Below are positions 59,088-64,000 of a stretch of DNA of 64,000 nucleotides, piece by piece (the first letter of the stretch is position 1; every line of letters begins with the position of its first letter). The stretch spans positions 372,001 to 436,000 of the forward strand of contig JANATG010000007.1 in the NCBI GenBank assembly GCA_029449235.1, read 5' to 3'. Both the position numbers and the translations under genes were made by a program. This DNA is from Linnemannia schmuckeri (taxonomy: Eukaryota; Mortierellomycota; Mortierellomycetes; Mortierellales; Mortierellaceae). The notes beneath the pieces are model-generated. The model saw only the letters and a program-made list of their open reading frames with translations, was not told where the DNA came from and did no database searches.

Positions 59088-60746
59088 TTATGGTGCAGTA
59101 TATGTGTGTGCTTGAAAAGGTAGACGTGAAGTAGGAAGCTGGCGGTGATGGTGCCAAGGTAGCAAATCGAGTCAATGATGAGTACACGCGAGAAGAGAAA
59201 AAAATGTACAAAGGGAGGGAAGGAAGAAAGAGAGTGATGAGGGAGATAAGAAAAGAAGGATTAATATGAAATAAGGAAGGATAGAGTGAAGAAGAAGACG
59301 GAAGGAAAGGAAACGAAGTGAGAAGAAATGAAGAGGAATGAAAACCGAAAGAAAAGAAGAGAGAAGAGGATGACGAGGATTGAAGAAGAAAGATAAAAAG
59401 AGAACAAGAGGAAACAAGAGGAAGAAGAATAAAAAGGTAGGATGAACGAGAAGAAAAAAAAAAAAGCGGGAAGCGGGAAGCGGGGGCGAAATATACTGCG
59501 TTCGCTGCTGTGACCGACAACAGAGACAAATCGGCCAGCTTGCAGACGTGGACAAATGGGACAACGAGAACAAACATAGATGCACTTCACCTTCCCTTTA
59601 CTTCTCAACGACAAACGGCAATAACAAACGCCCATCTCTCTTTTCTAAGTAACAAAGTATAATATCGATTCAATTGTCAACTACACGTCAATGTATCAGG
59701 AAGTCTGCTTGACAAAAGCCCAACCCTATTCCTCTTTTTCTGCTATTCTGTGCATATCATTTCCTCTCTCTTTCCACATGGCAATATAAATGTACCCATT
59801 CGTCGACAAGCTCTGGGAAGTGTGGGTGCTTAGATGTATACAATTCGCAGTCAATCTTCTCATAGTATATGTATCTTGCTGCCGTGACAAAATGAGAGGA
59901 GAGGCGAGAAAGGAGCTACAAACTGACAGATGTGGTGAAAAGGTGACGGCGAGAGGATTCCAATGTTTCCCTCTGGTGGGCTTTTTTGCTGTTAGCATCA
60001 ACGTCAGCGACGAGTACAAACAAGAAACAGGGGCCCAAGGGCTCTGGCAAGCATGACAATGCGAAGGGAAGTGCATAGGTTTGAATTTGACTTTTCAACC
60101 ATGCACAAACAAATAGCAGCGTATTTGTCAAAATGGATTAGAGCGTAGTGTTTTGTATTGTTGTCACTCACTCCTCCCTTCTGCAATTATTATCCGAGTT
60201 CCTTTTTTTACCCTTCTTGTTGATGTTTCTATGTATTTTCGTGCGTTGCCAGACAGTCAGCCCAGATGCAGGGTCATTCATGACCACCAATCCACTGGAA
60301 GCATCATAAACACAGAAAAAAGGACCCTCGTGAAACACACGGCTGTACTTGTATTCCCTGTCGGTTATTTTTATTTTTGTGTTCGTACAAGCTCAGGTGA
60401 AGAAGACGCGGTGGATCCACCCTTGTAGGCTTTTTTTTTTCTCCCTCGTCTAAATTTGCAACACGGTCGACTCTAGCGTCTTGCACTTGTTCATGATGAG
60501 TTTGCATGATTGCCGGCTCTACTTGCAAAGGCATCTAGACACCAACTAATACACTGTTTGTCTCACCCAGGGGTTGTACCGCAACAGCAAATCAACTTTA
60601 ACGCGACGTTGTTTCAGGAACACACACATACTAATAAAATCAGTAGCCAATGGCTGTTAAATAGTATTCATCTGCCTGAACGTACCTGTTTAGCCAACAA
60701 TTCTTTTTTTTTTTTTTATTATTATTATTTGGCTTTAGGATCCCGC
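59088..60746. other. Intergenic region between fucosyltransferase and membrane-protein gene
   Basis: The first 550 bases are strongly purine-rich on the plus strand (pyrimidine-rich for the minus-strand gene) and form the probable fucosyltransferase promoter and leader. A GCGGGAA triplet-like tandem lies near 59465-59482. A T tract with ATT repeats lies at about 60702-60729, just downstream of the next gene's stop. Long frames in the biased part are not credible genes. Confidence 0.5.
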
Positions 60747-61593
60747 TCAGTTGGCAATCTTCTTGATCTTAAACGCGATCCGGGCCCCTAGGATCATGGT
60801 ACCAAGGCCCAGTCCTGAAAGCAGGTACATCGGTACGATCCGCACACTGTATTTCTGAGTATAGTCACGTCGCACAAGGAACAAATGATCCGAGCCTGCT
60901 TCCTCGTCCCGAATCTTGACTACATCGTACCCGCGCGGGATCGCCTTCATGACCTCCAGAGTCTTGACTGCACACGATGCAGTCAACATACATCCCAGAA
61001 CGACTGCACAGACAGAGGCAAGTCGAGATGAGGGCCATTGACGCCCATGTCGGATAATGTTGTTTTGCCTCAAACCGACTGCTGCGAGAGCTGTTCCCCA
61101 GATGACGGTTTGAATGGTTGACCAAAGATAAAACTGGTGATCGCGTGCGGCAACAGATCTTTGGAGGGCTGTACATTCGGGATCGATATGGACAATGATG
61201 GCGCGCCACTCCTGACAGGCTCGTTTGATTTCGTATTGGTTCATACATGATAGTGCCAGGACGATGGAGGATGAAGGTTGCTTGGATTGTTGTTTCCGCT
61301 GAGCCATCCTGCACAGGCGTGCCATGTCGACGTAAGGCTGTAGACAGCTCAGGATGAATACATATTCTATTGGTGGCAGGTTGGCGATAGGTAGTGCAAT
61401 GGAGTTGTTATGAAAAAATACAAAACCAGGCACAAAGTGGTCCAAGGGGGAGGGGAGTTCAAAAAAGGGAGGTAAAGTGACAGACAGGCAACTCAGGAGA
61501 GTTTTTACCATCAGGCTCCATGGATGGGGCGAGTGGCGATGCCCATGTGTATTGTTCCAGACTAGATAAAGACGTTGGTGTTGTGGTTGACAT
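60747..61593 (-). CDS. Small membrane protein, unknown function
   Basis: Exons 61593-61509 and 61366-60747 join in phase 1 (142-nt intron) and give 234 residues. I do not recognise the family. The N-terminus (MSTTTPTSLSSLEQYTW) is polar. A central stretch with spaced Cys and Trp (ALSCMNQYEIKRACQEWRAI, HIDPECTALQ) is followed by three probable transmembrane helices: YLWSTIQTVIWGTALAAVGL, LASVCAVVLGCMLTASCAV and VPMYLLSGLGLGTMILGARI, then a short basic tail (FKIKKIAN). The spliced model was preferred because it supplies an ATG and a sensible N-terminus; reading straight through the intron starts with an unlike hydrophobic stretch. It is divergent from exportin-T across 474 bp. Confidence 0.72.
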
Positions 61594-62067
61594 TGTTTGA
61601 TGTTGATGATGAAATTAAAGTATTGTAGTGAATGTGAAAGAGGGTGGAGCTATGAAAGACACTTTGAACGGTAGAAAAAGAAGCACCAAATGGGAAGAGA
61701 CAAGATGGATATACACGTGACTAGTATGCTACGTCACTGGGATAGAAAAAAAAAGAGCAAAGAAGAAGGACAAGGGACGACTACTTGTTTGCTGATCTTT
61801 TTCTTTTCTTTTGTTGTTTGCCACCACTTTCTTCTTTCTTTGTCGTTCATTTTTTCGTTTAATCTTTCCCCACTTATTCTTTTGCCACTTCTTTTTTTGC
61901 ACTCACACTCTCGCTTTCTCTTTTTCTTCCACTCATTCTCGTTCCTTCACACCAAACAACAGCAACAAAAAGAACACACCACTCTAATTCACACTCACTC
62001 TCTCTTACCTACCCCACACGACAACTACAACAGCAACTACAGCAACTATAGCAACTACTATTACTAC
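61594..62067. promoter_or_regulatory. Divergent promoter between membrane protein and exportin-T
   Basis: 474 bp between opposing start codons. The half nearer exportin-T is CT-rich and ends in a CAACTA-type repeat (about 62020-62066) directly before the ATG, probably in the 5' UTR. Confidence 0.5.
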
Positions 62068-64000
62068 ATGGACCACATTGAAGAAGCCGTTGCTTGCGCA
62101 CTCAGCCCCACTGCAGACCCCGCTCTCAAGCAACAGGTGCGTTTACTCTCACCTCCTTCTCTCGTCCTCTTTCCCCCTCCGTGCAAATATGAGTCTTTCA
62201 CGCCTTTTCGTTGCCCACCTTCGTTCTATCATATTTTTTTTCCCGCCATACTTGACCTTGTTCCACCTTTTCAACTCATTCCGCAAACCAAGGCTGCACA
62301 AAACACAGGATAGACAGAGAAAGAAAAAAAAGGGTCTTATCCCAACTCGCCGTTCACGTTTGGATCAGCTCTAAAGGCAGACATGACAAAATACTAGACG
62401 TTCAGGAATTGAACTTTTTTCATATGGCACACGGCAGCTGATCAAGAGCAACGCCAAGGCAGCCTTGCTTTTGTCTTTTTGTCGGTCGTCAGGACAGGGG
62501 ACGAAGGGGGCGTGTTTAGAGCGGACGTTTGATGTAGCACAGCCCTTGAGAGAGGGGTGTTCTCGTCCACCTCACTAGTTTACTCTTCAGAGTACCACGT
62601 CAAAATACTGCCGGACCTGAGAAGGTCTGTTCTTGCAACAGCACCACCTTCTCAAGGATGAAGGCGTTCCTTTTGACGTGAGATCTATGTACATCCAGAG
62701 CTGGCATGAAAGACCAATTGTCGAATAAAGCCATCAGGAAACCCGCGCTGCTCGCCCATTGCTGTCCTGTTGAATAGCCGGAAAAAAGAAGTCTTCCTCG
62801 CTTGCACTCACGCTACCATTCGGAGGTGTTGTACGACGCTGTGCTCTTTTATAGACCAGTGAACGTATGCCATCACGCTGCCGCCTTTTATTACCCTCTC
62901 TTCCAACACCCGCGCCTCCATCACACCTCTCCTTTCTTTCAGGATCAATTGACTCAATCATCTTTTTTTTTATCTACCGTGAGAATAGGCAACACAGTAT
63001 TGCGAACAAGTCAAGGCGTCTCCTGATGGATGGCAATCTTGCCTGACGCTCTACATTCGGGAGCCCAAAAGGTACTTTTTGTTGTCTTGGTGGTTTTTTT
63101 TGTTCTCATTTGTTCTTTTTTGGTTTTGCTGTCTTTTTTTCAATATCGTCCAGGTTTGCTCCACTTTGCTCTCTTGTGCCAATCAGATTGCAGTGATTTT
63201 ATGTTGTTGTTGTTACTTTGTTGTTGGTGTTTTGCGTTTGCATTTTGCTCGATTGCCTCCTTGCGTGCCATTCTTGCTGGGTCGTGTGGGGCTTGAGTAC
63301 GCACAAAAATGACTCGATTGCAGGGATCATGTTTTGCATGATGGAAATACAAAATGGCACCATTTTGGAGAGGAGCAAAGGACACCCACAGCTACAACAT
63401 TCGGCGCCGGAGTATCGAGCCAACAGTCTTCAATGATCCTTTTCTGAAGGAGAAAAACGCCACTAATATTCTTCTCTGTTTTTACTAATTGTCGAAAATC
63501 ATGACAAAAAATAGCACTCCCGAAACCCGCATGTTTTGCCTACAGGTCGTCGAAGAAGTCCTTATGACCAGGTATGAACAACACACACATCTCTTGTGTC
63601 CGATCTGCCAAAAATTATACGTCAGTGCAGCAAAACATCCATCAACTACGCCTCCAAGGAAATACATGATGAATCATCCAGACTCACTCTTAGCTTCTTG
63701 CTTTTAGAACCAACACTCTGGATGAGACACGACTGAACTACTTTCGACAGACCTTCATGGACTATATCCAGCGGGAATTCGTCAACAATGGCCTTGATAA
63801 CACACTGAGCTCAGAACCTTCATGTAAGTGAACATGAACAAGCTGCGGATCTAGGTTCTTGTTTTTTTGTCAAGAGTCTACGGCACTCCAGAAAAAAAGA
63901 ACGCAGACGACTTATACTATCTGATCAATATGTGATATACGATGCAATAGATCTCAAGAACAAATTTGCACATGCAGTTGCACTTCTATTCCGCCAAACA
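62068..64000 (+). CDS. LOS1: Exportin-T (tRNA exportin, Los1/XPOT family), 5' part
   Basis: Karyopherin that carries mature tRNA out of the nucleus with RanGTP. Exons agree in phase: 62068-62136, 62989-63071, 63515-63571, 63708-63823 and 63951 to beyond the window end, so only the first 125 residues are present. Recognition rests on the N-terminal HEAT region: MDHIEEAVACALSPTADPAL, QYCEQVKASPDGWQSCLTLY, ETRMFCLQVVEEVLM, RLNYFRQTFMDYIQREF and YLKNKFAHAVALLFRQ, which follow human XPOT segment by segment. Introns 1 and 2 (852 and 443 nt) are unusually long for this locus. The divergent neighbour is an unknown membrane protein. Confidence rests on this N-terminal similarity only. Confidence 0.85.
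62596..62680 (+). ncRNA. 85-nt intronic hairpin in exportin-T intron 1
   Basis: A long stem can form inside the 852-nt intron: CACGTCAAAA (62596-62605) pairs perfectly with TTTTGACGTG (62671-62680), and TGAGAAGGT (62618-62626) pairs perfectly with ACCTTCTCA (62646-62654). The two stems are separated by an internal loop of 12 and 16 nt, and a small TGTT/AACA apical stem caps the structure. Whether it is an independent RNA, a splicing aid that brings the distant sites together, or a degenerate inverted repeat is unknown. No box C/D or clear H/ACA signature was found. Confidence 0.4.

Noticed and set aside
59000..59635. Overlapping minus-strand frames of 120-190 codons rich in Phe, Leu and Ser
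   Set aside because: The region is a pyrimidine-rich leader where stop codons are rare; three frames are open at once and none has a domain.

Overview
The window is nuclear DNA of a filamentous fungus. Mortierellomycotina (Mortierella or a close relative) fits best. The support is indirect: intron-rich genes with short GT-AG introns (mostly 95-150 nt), pyrimidine-rich promoters, many poly(A)/poly(T) tracts, long polyQ/Ser/Pro insertions, and genes that budding yeasts lack (UBE3A with an AZUL finger, MERIT40/BABAM1, phytochelatin synthase, a GT37-type fucosyltransferase, LITAF). No rRNA, tRNA, CRISPR or prokaryotic feature was seen. Genes were rebuilt by joining exons whose splice phases agree, so exon limits are predictions.

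Layout. 1-4.7 kb: no gene seen. 4.7-8.1 kb (+): unknown polyQ protein. 9.4-13.6 kb (+): dolichol kinase with a very long N-terminal extension, followed by a run of five short hairpins. 13.7-18 kb: gene-poor, with a 0.58-kb foldback element and long A tracts. 18-20 kb (-): CYS3/MetR-type bZIP factor. 20-23 kb: no gene seen. 23-24.6 kb (-): NOB1. 24.7-28.6 kb (-): UBE3A-like HECT ligase. 29-34.6 kb (+): RAD1, TFB4 and BABAM1 in tandem. 36.1-38.3 kb (+): phytochelatin synthase. 38.7-39.8 kb (-): secreted acidic protein with Kex2-like sites. 39.8-43.1 kb: repeats and possible gene relics. 43.1-44.2 kb (+): LITAF-domain protein. 44.6-47.4 kb (-): decayed F-box/LRR-type gene and a protein of unknown, apparently lineage-specific type. 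47.7-48.3 kb: diverged tandem duplication. 48.7-50.2 kb (-): anthranilate phosphoribosyltransferase. 50.9-54.7 kb (+): APC6/CDC16. 54.8-59.1 kb (-): GT37-like fucosyltransferase split by a 1.5-kb intron. 60.7-61.6 kb (-): unknown membrane protein. 62.1-64 kb (+): 5' part of exportin-T, with a striking hairpin in intron 1.

How the genes relate. Most are housekeeping: ribosome maturation (NOB1), tRNA export (exportin-T), tryptophan synthesis (TRP4), N-glycan donor synthesis (dolichol kinase) and cell cycle (APC6). The clearest functional grouping is RAD1-TFB4-BABAM1, three genome-maintenance genes on one strand within 5.6 kb, divergent from the ubiquitin ligase across a 403-bp promoter. Sulfur regulation (CYS3-like bZIP) and thiol-based metal detoxification (phytochelatin synthase) share the window 16 kb apart, which may be chance.
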